Source: Rhodospirillaceae bacterium (GTDB lineage: Bacteria; Pseudomonadota; Alphaproteobacteria; Kiloniellales; DSM-21159). From it: a stretch of 64,000 nucleotides of DNA. The translations under genes were made by a program, and so were the position numbers. The stretch is taken from NCBI GenBank assembly GCA_006969625.1, contig CP030885.1, forward strand, positions 4,556,895 to 4,620,894, read 5' to 3'. Shown here one piece after another: positions 36,573-44,903 of this stretch. Position 1 is the stretch's first letter, and each line of letters starts with the position of its first letter. The notes below the pieces were generated by a model. It searched no databases, was not told where the DNA came from, and saw only the letters and a list, made by a program, of their open reading frames with translations.

Positions 36573-37624
36573 GCCGCGCTCTCCCGGTGGGCACCTGCCG
36601 GCGGGCTCAGCTCGTCGAGCGGCCAGCGCGGCCGGGCACGCGCAGACAGCGGATCGCGCTGTCCCAGGCGCAGCCGCTCCAGTCCGGCCCAGGCGATCAT
36701 CGCCGCGTTGTCGGTACACAGGCGCGCCGGCGGCGCCACCAGGCGGGTGCCGGCCATCTCCGCCACCTGGGCCAGCCGCGCGCGGATCCCGGCGTTGGCG
36801 GCGACGCCGCCGGCGACCACCAGGGGTCCCGGCCGGCCGGTCTCGGCGGCGAAGCGCTGCAGCGCCGCCGTCGTGCGGTCGGCCAGCACCTCGGCGACGG
36901 CGGCCTGGAAACCGGCGGCCAGATCGTCGCGGTCCTGCGGCGAGAGCGCGCCGAGCTTTTCGACCCGGCTGCGCACCGCCGTCTTCAGGCCGGAGAAGGA
37001 GAAGTCGCAGCCGGGCCGCCCCTTCATCGGGCGCGGCAGGGCGAAGCGCGCCGGGTCGCCGACGGCCGCCGCGCGCTCGACCGCCGGTCCGCCGGGATAG
37101 CCGAGGCCGAGCAGCTTGGCGGTCTTGTCGAAGGCCTCGCCCACCGCGTCGTCGATGGTGCCGCCGTAGCGCCGGTAGCGGCCGACCCGCTCGACCGCCA
37201 GAAGCTGGCAGTGGCCGCCGGAGACCAGCAGCAGCAGGTAGGGGAACTCCAGGCCGTCGGTCAGGCGCGCGGTCAGCGCGTGGCCCTCCAGGTGGTTGAC
37301 CGCGACGAAAGGCAGGCCGCGGGCCGCGGCGATCGCCTTGCCGGTCATGGCGCCGACCAGCACGCCGCCGATCAGGCCGGGCCCCAGGGTCGCCGCCACC
37401 CCGTTCAGGTCCTCGAAGCCGAGACCCGCCTCACGCAGCGCTGCGGCCACCAGGCCGTCGAGATGCTCCAGATGGGCGCGCGCGGCGATCTCCGGCACGA
37501 CGCCGCCGTAGGGGCTGTGCTCGTCCAGTTGCGAGAGGACGAGATTGGCCCGAATCTCGCGCGCGTCGCTCACAATGGCGACCGCGGTTTCGTCGCAAGA
37601 GGATTCCAGGCCGAGGACCAGCAT
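36569..37624 (-). CDS. tsaD: tRNA N6-adenosine threonylcarbamoyltransferase
   Basis: TsaD transfers the threonylcarbamoyl group to A37 of tRNAs reading ANN codons. The 351-residue product begins [18 protein letters not shown] and has the metal-binding HLEGH (about residues 112-116), the ATPase elements LVSGGH and [15 protein letters not shown], and SGLKTAV. The start is fixed by the invariant N-terminus, at the CATG shared with the divergent hydrolase gene. It works with TsaE (17822-18310); TsaB and TsaC are not in the window. Confidence 0.95.
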   Translation of the reverse strand: MLVLGLESSCDETAVAIVSDAREIRANLVLSQLDEHSPYGGVVPEIAARAHLEHLDGLVAAALREAGLGFEDLNGVAATLGPGLIGGVLVGAMTGKAIAAARGLPFVAVNHLEGHALTARLTDGLEFPYLLLLVSGGHCQLLAVERVGRYRRYGGTIDDAVGEAFDKTAKLLGLGYPGGPAVERAAAVGDPARFALPRPMKGRPGCDFSFSGLKTAVRSRVEKLGALSPQDRDDLAAGFQAAVAEVLADRTTAALQRFAAETGRPGPLVVAGGVAANAGIRARLAQVAEMAGTRLVAPPARLCTDNAAMIAWAGLERLRLGQRDPLSARARPRWPLDELSPPAGAHRESAA

Positions 37625-38624
37625 GACCCCAAGATGGAAACCCGCGCCCCAGTTTGGCAAGCGCGCACTGGGTCTGCTGTGGGCCCTGGCCGCACTGGTC
37701 CTGGCGAGCGGCTTTCAGGCGAGCGACGAGCGGCTGTTCGCGGTGCCGGGCGGCAGCGGCGCCTGGCTGTCCCCCGGGCCGGCGCTCGGCGGCGGCGATC
37801 CCCTCGCCCTCGCCGACGCCGCGGCCACGGTCGTGCTCGTCTACAATCACGGCAGCGAGTCGGAGGGCGAGGCCGACCCCTGCGTACCGACCGCGCGGAT
37901 CGGCAGCACCACGCCGCGCATCGTGCGCAATCTCGCGGGCGACATGGTGGCCGGCCGACGCCTGGCGGTTTTCGCCTTCTGCACGGCGACCAAGACCGGG
38001 CGCTTTCGCAACGACGGCACCGGCGGGCCGCCCAAGGTCGCCGGCCGGCGCGACGACATCAAGCGCTTGGTCGCCGCCCTGCGCCAGGCGGGGGTTCCGG
38101 CCGACCAGCTCTTCCTGATGGGCCACTCCGCCGGCGGCTTCGCCTCGCTGCTGGTCGAGCGCGACGCGCCGGACAGCCAGAACGCGGTGGTCGCCTTCGC
38201 CCCCGCCTTCGCCGGGCCGCGCGACGGCCGCTCGCCGGCCTGGTCGGCGCTGCGCCGGCGCTACGTCGCCCACCTCCAGCAGGGCCGCGAAATCGACGCG
38301 CTGGTCTTCGCCTTCGAGAACGACGCCTACAACCGGCCGGAGGACCTGAAGTTCCTGGAGACCGTACCCGGCGTGCGGTTGCGCGACCTGTCCAGCCGCA
38401 GCATCGCCGGCGTGAGCTGCGGCCTCGGCGTGCCGCATCGTACTGTCTTCCTCGACTGTTTCGGCCAGACTCAGGAAGGCGCGATCCACGCCTACCTGGC
38501 CGAGTGTCTGGCTACGCCCGGCCAGCGACCGGCCCAGCGACCAGGCGATCCTGCGCCGCAAGGCCAGCGACTGCAGCCGCCCGGCGCGCCCGGCCCCGAG
38601 GCGCCGACACCTGTGGTGCGGTGA
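37623..38624 (+). CDS. Secreted alpha/beta-hydrolase-like protein
   Basis: A 333-residue protein with a probable signal peptide (Arg/Lys-rich start, hydrophobic [16 protein letters not shown], then QA) and a nucleophile elbow GHSAGGFAS (about residues 173-181), as in lipases and esterases. Further features are [16 protein letters not shown] (oxyanion-side loop) and five scattered Cys that could form disulfides in the periplasm. The last 35 residues are Pro/Gln-rich. The ATG at 37623 overlaps the tsaD start; GAGG lies six bases upstream, within tsaD. Substrate unknown. Confidence 0.75.
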   Translation: MTPRWKPAPQFGKRALGLLWALAALVLASGFQASDERLFAVPGGSGAWLSPGPALGGGDPLALADAAATVVLVYNHGSESEGEADPCVPTARIGSTTPRIVRNLAGDMVAGRRLAVFAFCTATKTGRFRNDGTGGPPKVAGRRDDIKRLVAALRQAGVPADQLFLMGHSAGGFASLLVERDAPDSQNAVVAFAPAFAGPRDGRSPAWSALRRRYVAHLQQGREIDALVFAFENDAYNRPEDLKFLETVPGVRLRDLSSRSIAGVSCGLGVPHRTVFLDCFGQTQEGAIHAYLAECLATPGQRPAQRPGDPAPQGQRLQPPGAPGPEAPTPVVR

Positions 38625-38680
38625 GCGGCGCGCCGGGCGCTTGCCAAGGCGGCAGGCGGCGCGTAAGGCTTGGCGCCGCC

Positions 38681-39634
38681 ATGACAGAGACCGCCCCGCT
38701 GATCCGCCTCGGCACCCGAGGCAGCCCGCTTGCCCTCGCCCAGGCCCACGAGACCGAACGCCGTCTGAAGGCGGCCCATCCGGAGCTGGCGGAGCCGGGG
38801 GCGGTCGAGATCGTCGTCATCAAGACCACCGGCGACCGGGTGGTCGACCGGCCGCTGGCGGAGATCGGCGGCAAGGGCCTGTTCACCAAGGAGATCGAGG
38901 CGGCGCTGACGGACGGGCGCATCGACGCGGCGGTGCACTCCATGAAGGACGTGCCGACCTGGCTGTCGGACGGCATGGCGCTGGCCGCCTTCCTGCCGCG
39001 CGAGGACGTGCGCGACGCCTTCTTCTCGCCGCACGGCGACACCCTGGCCGCGCTGCCGTCCGGCGCCGTCGTCGGCAGCGCCTCGCTGCGGCGCCAGGCG
39101 CAGATCCTGGCGGCGCGCCCGGACCTGAAGGTCACGCTGATCCGCGGCAACGTCGACACCCGCCTGCGCAAGCTGGCCGAGGGCGAGGTGGACGCCACCC
39201 TGCTGGCGGCCGCCGGGCTGAACCGGCTCGGGCGCGGCGAGGCGATCCAGACGCACCTTTCGCCCGAGGAGATGCTGCCGGCCGTCGCACAGGGCGCCAT
39301 CGGGATCGAGGTGCGCGCCGACGACGCACGCACGTACGCGTACGTGCGTGCCCTCAACGATACCCTGACGGAGCGGCGCGTGACCGCCGAGCGCGCCTGC
39401 CTGGAGGTGCTCGACGGCTCCTGCCGCACGCCGATCGCCGCCTTGGCCGAGGCGGTGGAAGGCGATCGTCTGAGGCTGCGGGCGCTGGTCGCCGAGCCGA
39501 ATGGCCGTGCCGCCTGGCGCGCCAGCCGCGAGGGCGTGCTGTCGGACGGCGTGGCCCTGGGGCGCGATGCTGGTGCGGAGTTGCGTTCGGCGGCCGGCGA
39601 AGCCTTCTTCGAGCGGCTGGCCGACCTCTTCTGA
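38681..39634 (+). CDS. hemC: Porphobilinogen deaminase (hydroxymethylbilane synthase)
   Basis: HemC polymerises four porphobilinogens into hydroxymethylbilane. The 317-residue protein shows RLGTRGSPLALAQA, the loop KGLFTKEIE, HSMKDVPT, SLRRQAQ and the dipyrromethane-cofactor Cys in LDGSCRTPIAA (about residue 247). It overlaps hemD by one base (TGATG at 39632). A 14-base symmetric stretch (ACGCACGTACGCGT-like, near 39330) lies within the coding sequence without obvious meaning. It starts a heme/membrane-architecture run: hemC, hemD-mic60, hemY. Confidence 0.95.
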   Translation: MTETAPLIRLGTRGSPLALAQAHETERRLKAAHPELAEPGAVEIVVIKTTGDRVVDRPLAEIGGKGLFTKEIEAALTDGRIDAAVHSMKDVPTWLSDGMALAAFLPREDVRDAFFSPHGDTLAALPSGAVVGSASLRRQAQILAARPDLKVTLIRGNVDTRLRKLAEGEVDATLLAAAGLNRLGRGEAIQTHLSPEEMLPAVAQGAIGIEVRADDARTYAYVRALNDTLTERRVTAERACLEVLDGSCRTPIAALAEAVEGDRLRLRALVAEPNGRAAWRASREGVLSDGVALGRDAGAELRSAAGEAFFERLADLF

Positions 39635-42204
39635 TGCGCCTGCTGGTCACCCGCCCGCCGGAGGACGCCGCACGCTTCGTCGCGGCGCTTCGGGCGGCGG
39701 GCCACACGTCGGTCGTCGCGCCGCTGCTGGAGATCGCAGTACACGCCGAAACGCCCGACCTGGCCGACGTCCAGGCCCTGCTGTTCACCAGCGCCAACGG
39801 CGTGCGCGCCTTCGCCGCCAACAGCGGGCGACGCGACCTGCCGGTCTTCGCGGTCGGCGACCGCACCGCCGAAGTGGCGCACGAGGCGGGCTTCCGCGAC
39901 GTCCGCTCGGCCGCCGGCGACGTCGAGGCGCTGGGCGAGCTGGCGACGGCACAGGCGGATCCGGCGGCCGGGGCGCTGCTGCACGTCGCCGGCTCCAACC
40001 GCGCCGGGGACCTGGCGGGCGTATTGCAGAACGCCGGGTTCGCGGTGCGCCGCGCCGTGCTCTACGAGGCGCGGCCGGTCCAGGCTTTGCCGGAGGCGGC
40101 GCGCAACGCGCTGGCGCAAGGCGCTGTCGACGGCGTCGGCTTTTTCTCTCCCCGCACGGCGAGAAGCTTTGTTAGGCTCGTACGTGCGGCTGGCTTGTCG
40201 CACACGACGAAAGGGTTGACGGCGGTCTGCCTCAGCCCGGCCGTGGCCGAGGCCGCACGCGACCTGACGTGGCGAGACGTACGGGTGGCGCCGACCCCGA
40301 CTCAGGAAGCCTTGCTGGCGCAGATCGGCGGCTCCGGGGTCGGACCGGACGGGGAGACGGCGTACGGCCCCCCGCCGTACGCGCAAGCATCGGAAGAGGA
40401 CAGCCGCATGGCCGAGCAAGGCGAGACGCCGCGCAAGCCGCAGGATGGAGCGGACAAGGATCGCGCCGAAGCCGAGGGTGTCGAGGAAACCGCGGGTGCC
40501 GAAACGCAGGCCGCCGAGACGGACGGCGCCAAGGACACCGAGCCGGCGCCGAGCACGCCGGCCGCGAGCGAGGGCAACGTCGCCGAGACGGTGATCGCAC
40601 GCTTCGGCGGGCTGCGCCCGACGGCGACCAAACTGGGCGTCGCGGTCTCGACCGTACAGGGCTGGAAGGCGCGCGGGCACATCCCGCCGGCCCGCCACGA
40701 GGAGGTGCGCAGCGCCGCGGCCGAGCACGGCATCGACCTCGCCGACCTGGACCTGGGCGCCGGCGCCGAGCCTGGCGAGCAGGGCGCGGCGCCGGGAGTC
40801 GCGCCGGGCGAGCCGGTGCCGGCCGAAGCCGGCGGGGCGGAGCGCCGGGGCGAAGCGGAAGAGGCGAGCACCGATCTGGCCGGCGTCGCCACGGCGCCGG
40901 GGCCGAACCCCTGGGAGACGGCGGCCGGCAGCGGCGCCCCCTCGGGCAGCGGTGCGGTGCGCGCGGAGGGATCCGAGAACGTGCCGGAGGCGGCGCGCGA
41001 GCCGGCCGAGCCGAGCCCGTTGCCCGGCGCCATGCCGCCGCCGCCGAAGGGCGGCGCCGGCAGCGTCGTGCTCGGCCTTGGCCTGGCGATCGTGCTGTTC
41101 GCCGCCGGTGCTGTCGGCGCCGTCTACACCCGCGACATCTGGCAAGCCTACCTGCCGGCGGCGCCGGCCGACCCGCTGCAGCAGCAGGTGAGCGCGCTGG
41201 AGCAGCGTCTGCAGGCTCTGGAGTCGAGCGCGCAAACGGCAGCGCCCGCGGTCGACCCCGAACGGGTGGACGGTCTGGCGCAGTCGCTCGAGCAGCTCTC
41301 CGCCCGGGTCGAGGCGCTGGGCGAGACGGTCGGCACCGCCCCGGACGGACCCGCGGCGGACTCCGGCGCGCTGGAAGAGCTGCGGAGCCGGGTCGCCGCG
41401 CTACAGGAGCGCCTCGACGCGCTGCCGTCGCCGGAGGCGGATCCCGCACCGGCCGAGCCCGGCGTCGATCCGGCCCAAGTCGCCGGCCTGGAGCAGGAAG
41501 TCGCACGGCTGCAGAGCCGGGTCGAGGGCCTGCAAGGAGAGCTGGCGGGCCAGCCCGCAGCGGCCGACGCCGAGAGCGTGGCCGCGCTGCAGGGGCAGGT
41601 CGCCGAACTGTCCGGCCGGCTGGAGGAGGTCTCACAGCGCGCCCGGCAGGCGGCAACGGCGCAGGCCGGCGACAGCGGCTTCGCGCTGGCGCTCGGCCAG
41701 TTGCGCGACGCCCTGCGCTTCGCCGCACCCTTCGCCGCCGAACTGCAGGCGGTGCGCGCCCTGATGCCCGCGGAGGATCCGCTGACCGAGGCGCTGGCGC
41801 CGCTGGCCGCGCATGCCGACACTGGCGTGCCGACCCGCGACGAACTGCGCGCGCGCTTCGAGCCGATGGCGCGCCGCGTGGTCGCCGCCAGCTACGACGA
41901 GAGCTGGAGCGGCCGTCTGATGTCGCGCATCTCCGAGGCGGTCAGCGTGCGGCCGGTCGGCGACGTCGAGGGCGAGAGCGCGCGGGCCCGCATCGCCCGC
42001 GCCGACGCCGACCTGGGACGCGAGGACCTGGCCGGCGCGGTGGCCGAGCTGCAGGGCCTGGAGGGCGAGGCCGCGGCCGCGGCGCAGCCCTGGCTGGGCG
42101 ACGCCGAGGCGCGGCTCGCCGCCGAGCAGGCGCTTGCCGAGCTGACCCGGCGCACCCTGGAACGCCTGACGCCGGCCGCCTCCGCGGCGGCGGCCAGCGA
42201 GTAA
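39634..42204 (+). CDS. hemD-mic60: HemD (uroporphyrinogen-III synthase) in one frame with an HTH-Mic60/mitofilin-like membrane protein
   Basis: One uninterrupted 856-codon frame. Residues 1-235 are HemD-like (MRLLVTRPPEDAARF, LLFTSANGVRAFA, VGDRTAEVA, FFSPRTARSF), closing the tetrapyrrole ring. Residues 319-365 form a Cro-like helix-turn-helix (ARFGGLRPTATKLGVAVSTV). After an acidic Pro/Gly-rich linker come one membrane helix (about 476-497, VLGLGLAIVLFAAGAVGAV), a coiled coil (about 510-680) and a C-terminal mitofilin-like helical region. Alphaproteobacterial Mic60 shapes intracytoplasmic or inner membrane curvature and is normally encoded separately beside hemD and hemY. An ATG at 40408 with a good ribosome site could also yield Mic60 alone (598 residues). 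Confidence 0.85.
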   Translation: MRLLVTRPPEDAARFVAALRAAGHTSVVAPLLEIAVHAETPDLADVQALLFTSANGVRAFAANSGRRDLPVFAVGDRTAEVAHEAGFRDVRSAAGDVEALGELATAQADPAAGALLHVAGSNRAGDLAGVLQNAGFAVRRAVLYEARPVQALPEAARNALAQGAVDGVGFFSPRTARSFVRLVRAAGLSHTTKGLTAVCLSPAVAEAARDLTWRDVRVAPTPTQEALLAQIGGSGVGPDGETAYGPPPYAQASEEDSRMAEQGETPRKPQDGADKDRAEAEGVEETAGAETQAAETDGAKDTEPAPSTPAASEGNVAETVIARFGGLRPTATKLGVAVSTVQGWKARGHIPPARHEEVRSAAAEHGIDLADLDLGAGAEPGEQGAAPGVAPGEPVPAEAGGAERRGEAEEASTDLAGVATAPGPNPWETAAGSGAPSGSGAVRAEGSENVPEAAREPAEPSPLPGAMPPPPKGGAGSVVLGLGLAIVLFAAGAVGAVYTRDIWQAYLPAAPADPLQQQVSALEQRLQALESSAQTAAPAVDPERVDGLAQSLEQLSARVEALGETVGTAPDGPAADSGALEELRSRVAALQERLDALPSPEADPAPAEPGVDPAQVAGLEQEVARLQSRVEGLQGELAGQPAAADAESVAALQGQVAELSGRLEEVSQRARQAATAQAGDSGFALALGQLRDALRFAAPFAAELQAVRALMPAEDPLTEALAPLAAHADTGVPTRDELRARFEPMARRVVAASYDESWSGRLMSRISEAVSVRPVGDVEGESARARIARADADLGREDLAGAVAELQGLEGEAAAAAQPWLGDAEARLAAEQALAELTRRTLERLTPAASAAAASE
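40395..40410 (+). promoter_or_regulatory. Internal ribosome site and ATG for a separate Mic60 product
   Basis: AGAGGA at 40395-40400 sits seven bases before an in-frame ATG at 40408, which begins MAEQGETPRKPQ. This marks where a stand-alone mitofilin-like protein would start. No stop codon lies between the HemD part and this ATG, so both a fusion and an internally initiated product are possible. Confidence 0.6.
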
Positions 42205-42219
42205 CGGGGAGGCGCCGCC

Positions 42220-43620
42220 ATGATCCGCACCCTGGTCTACTTCGCCCTGGTCGCCGCGGCCATCGCCGTCGCCTACCTGCTGGTCCTGGTGGTGCCAGGC
42301 CAGGTCGCCGTCGAGTGGCTGGGCTGGCGCCTGGAGACCTCGATCGCCGTCGCCATCCTGGCGCTGCTGGTGATCTGCGCCCTCGCCGCCGTGCTGTACT
42401 ACGGCTGGCGCCTGGTGCGCCGGGCGCCGCGCGACTTCTGGAGCCAGCACAACCTGGAACGCCGCAACCGCGGCTACCGGGCGCTCAGTCACGGCCTGGT
42501 CGCCGTCGCCGCCGGCGACGCGCACGAGGCCAAGCGCTGGTCCGGCAAGGCCGAGAAGCTGCTGGGCGACCAGCCGCTGTCGCGCCTGCTGTCGGCCCAG
42601 GCGGCGCAGCTTTCCGGCGACTCCCAGGCGGCGCGCGACTGGTTCAAGAAGATGCTGGAGGCCGAGGAGACCCGCTTCCTCGGCCTGCGCGGCCTGCTGA
42701 TGCAGGCGCTGCGCGACGGCGACGACGCGGCGGCGCTCGCCTACCTGCGCCAGGCCAAGGAGCTGCGGCCGGAGACGCCCTGGGTGATCGACCACCTGTT
42801 CGAGGTCGCCCAGCGGCGCGGCGACCTGAAGACCGCCGAGCAGGCGACCCTGGCGGCGGCACGCTATGCCGTCTGGCCGCGCGAGGTGGCCTACCGCAAG
42901 CGCGCCGTGGTGCTGACCGCGCGCGCCGAGCGGGCGCTGGAAGCCGGCGACGAGGCGAGCGCGCGCGCCGACGCCGAGGAGGCGCTGCGCACCGTGCCGG
43001 ACCTGGTCCCGGCCGCCCTGGTCAAGGCGCGCCTGGAGGCGGCGCGCGGCAAGGAGCGCCGGGCGGCGAGCCTGCTGGAGAAGGTCTGGAAGAGCGCGCC
43101 GCACCCGGACCTGGCGCAGGCCTACCTGGATCTGCGCCCGAAGGAGACGGCGCTCGCCCAGGTCAAGCGGATCGAACGCCTGACCGCCGGCAACCCAACG
43201 CACCTGGAAAGCCGCGTCGCCCGCGCCCGGGCGGCGCTCGACGCCGAGCTGTGGGGCGAGGCGCGCAAATACCTGCAGCTCGCCACCGGCGAGCATCCTG
43301 ACCGCCGCGTGTGCTACCTGATGGCCGAGGTGGAGCAGCGCGAGACCGGCGACCGCGCCGCCTCCCACGACTGGCTGCGCCGCGCCGAGCAGGCGGACCT
43401 GGAGCCGCTGTGGGTGTGCGACGCCTGCGGCGCCGCCTCGCGCGCCTGGTCGGCCGCCTGCGGCAACTGCGGCAGCTTCGACAGCCTCGCCTGGCGCAGC
43501 CCGCTGCAGGTCGCGCCGATGGCCGAGGCGGAGTCGCCGCTGCACGCCGACGAGACGGCGACCGGCCACGCGGTGGTGGTGCGCGCCGAGCAAAAGCGCC
43601 CGGAGGCAGCACCCGCCTGA
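42220..43620 (+). CDS. hemY: HemY-type heme biosynthesis protein with TPRs and C-terminal CxxC pairs
   Basis: A 466-residue inner-membrane protein. Two N-terminal helices (about residues 1-25 and 40-65) bracket EWLGWRLETS, as in the HemY_N domain; TPR-like helices follow (RNRGYRALSHGLVAVAAGDAHEA onward). Proteobacterial HemY is linked to heme biosynthesis but its exact role is unclear. Near the C-terminus is a zinc-ribbon-like WVCDACGAASRAW...CGNCGSF (about 404-425), similar in layout to the rubredoxin-type domain at the end of LapB. GGGGAGG precedes the ATG. It is 15 bases after the Mic60 part and completes the operon. Confidence 0.88.
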   Translation: MIRTLVYFALVAAAIAVAYLLVLVVPGQVAVEWLGWRLETSIAVAILALLVICALAAVLYYGWRLVRRAPRDFWSQHNLERRNRGYRALSHGLVAVAAGDAHEAKRWSGKAEKLLGDQPLSRLLSAQAAQLSGDSQAARDWFKKMLEAEETRFLGLRGLLMQALRDGDDAAALAYLRQAKELRPETPWVIDHLFEVAQRRGDLKTAEQATLAAARYAVWPREVAYRKRAVVLTARAERALEAGDEASARADAEEALRTVPDLVPAALVKARLEAARGKERRAASLLEKVWKSAPHPDLAQAYLDLRPKETALAQVKRIERLTAGNPTHLESRVARARAALDAELWGEARKYLQLATGEHPDRRVCYLMAEVEQRETGDRAASHDWLRRAEQADLEPLWVCDACGAASRAWSAACGNCGSFDSLAWRSPLQVAPMAEAESPLHADETATGHAVVVRAEQKRPEAAPA

Positions 43621-44051
43621 GGTTAGGGCCGCGGCGCGGCCTGCCTCGGTCCCACGTCGCTCGATCCGGAGTGGTCGAAGATCAGGCGGCAGCGCTCGTC
43701 GCTGAGCCACGCCGGACCGGGCCGGCGACTGTTCCGACCACAGCGCACCCGGGACAACCGCGGCGACGGCAGAGCCGACGCTGCGCCGTCCTGCCTCCCC
43801 GTATCCGCCGTCCACCGTCGTCCGGGCCAAGCCGAGGACGGCCAGGCGGCCGGACCTCGGTGCTGACCGCCGCCGCAGTCTGCCGCCACAAGCGTCTACG
43901 ACCGCCGAAGATCGACGCCGGCCGAAGATTGACGCCCGCCGCCCCCTGGATTACCTATGCGCCTCCCGCGGCAGGCGGGGGCCTAAGGCTCAACCGCACC
44001 GCCGCTCCGCGCCGGTGCTGGCCGCCAGATGCGGCCCGCCCTGCGCCCGGC
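43621..44051. other. Intergenic stretch between hemY and tRNA-Thr
   Basis: 431 bases with no convincing gene. Short open frames exist on both strands, but they have Arg-rich shadow composition and no ribosome sites. I see no strong terminator for hemY. The tRNA promoter must lie near the 3' end of this stretch. Confidence 0.5.
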
Positions 44052-44126
<75 letters not shown>

Positions 44127-44189
44127 GCAGCTTGCGTGTCCAGCCCGCCTCCTTAGCGCCGACAGAGAGCTCGTGCTATTGGAGGTGTC

Positions 44190-44774
44190 TCAGTCGAGGC
44201 GTTCCAGTGACGCGGGCGGAACCTCGATCCCCGCGAGATCCGGGTAGACGATGGTCAAGAGGCGCAAAGGGGTCTCCTCTCCCAAACGGACCGCGTACCA
44301 CCTGCCGTCTTCTACCATCCACATCGTGCTCCCGTGGGCCCTGATCCGCCCCAGTTCCGGCGAGGAAAAGGTCGTGCGCGTCGGCACGAGAATGTAGGTG
44401 CGCCCTTCGGCCGTGCCGTCGATCACCCCGTCGTCGAGATCCATTTCGAAGGCCTCGAGACGGTCGAGCCACTCGGCCCCTGCGATGCTAGCGATCAGAC
44501 GCTCGCGTGCCTGTTTCGGCGTGCTCTCGCCGACGATGGCCATCAGCAGAATGATGCCTGGCGGCATGAGGTCCACGATCGTTTCGACGTCCCGGACCTC
44601 GATCGCGGATTGAAGGCGTGCCGCCGCCGCGTCGAGGTCGTCCAGCAGCGCGCCGGTGACCGGCTGCGCCGCGATACGGCTGCTCGCCAGCAGGAGGATC
44701 AGGGCCGCCGCGAGGACGGCGGACCACGATCTGCCGGCGCAGATCGGCGTGACGTGCGTAGGAGGCGGACGCAT
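44190..44774 (-). CDS. Predicted exported protein of unknown function
   Basis: A 194-residue protein with an N-terminal hydrophobic segment (SAVLAAALILLLASSRIAA) that looks like a signal peptide or anchor. The mature part begins with an NTF2/SnoaL-like helix pattern (LDAAAARLQSAIEVRDVETIVDLMP) and ends in beta-rich sequence with MWMVEDGRWYAVRL. That similarity is weak, so no function is claimed. The frame is open to 44837; ATG 44774 is preferred because it leads directly into the signal segment. Its 3' end lies 63 bases from the tRNA. Confidence 0.7.
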   Translation of the reverse strand: MRPPPTHVTPICAGRSWSAVLAAALILLLASSRIAAQPVTGALLDDLDAAAARLQSAIEVRDVETIVDLMPPGIILLMAIVGESTPKQARERLIASIAGAEWLDRLEAFEMDLDDGVIDGTAEGRTYILVPTRTTFSSPELGRIRAHGSTMWMVEDGRWYAVRLGEETPLRLLTIVYPDLAGIEVPPASLERLD

Positions 44775-44903
44775 GGCGGTTCCGTCAGAGGCCGGGGACG
44801 ACCATGCATCCCTACGCCCCGGCCCAGACCTCGTCAATAAGTAGTACTTTCCGCCCTACATACCGCGCTGCGTTTCGGCACGGGCCGGCGGCGGACCGCC
44901 CAG

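Noticed and set aside
39328..39350. Palindromic ACGTACGCGTACGT-like stretch in hemC
   Set aside because: It lies inside conserved hemC coding sequence (DARTYAYVRAL) and is explained by codon choice; no evidence of an operator.
43623..43891. Small minus-strand frames after hemY
   Set aside because: Arg/Pro-rich, no ribosome site, and several alternative frames are equally open.
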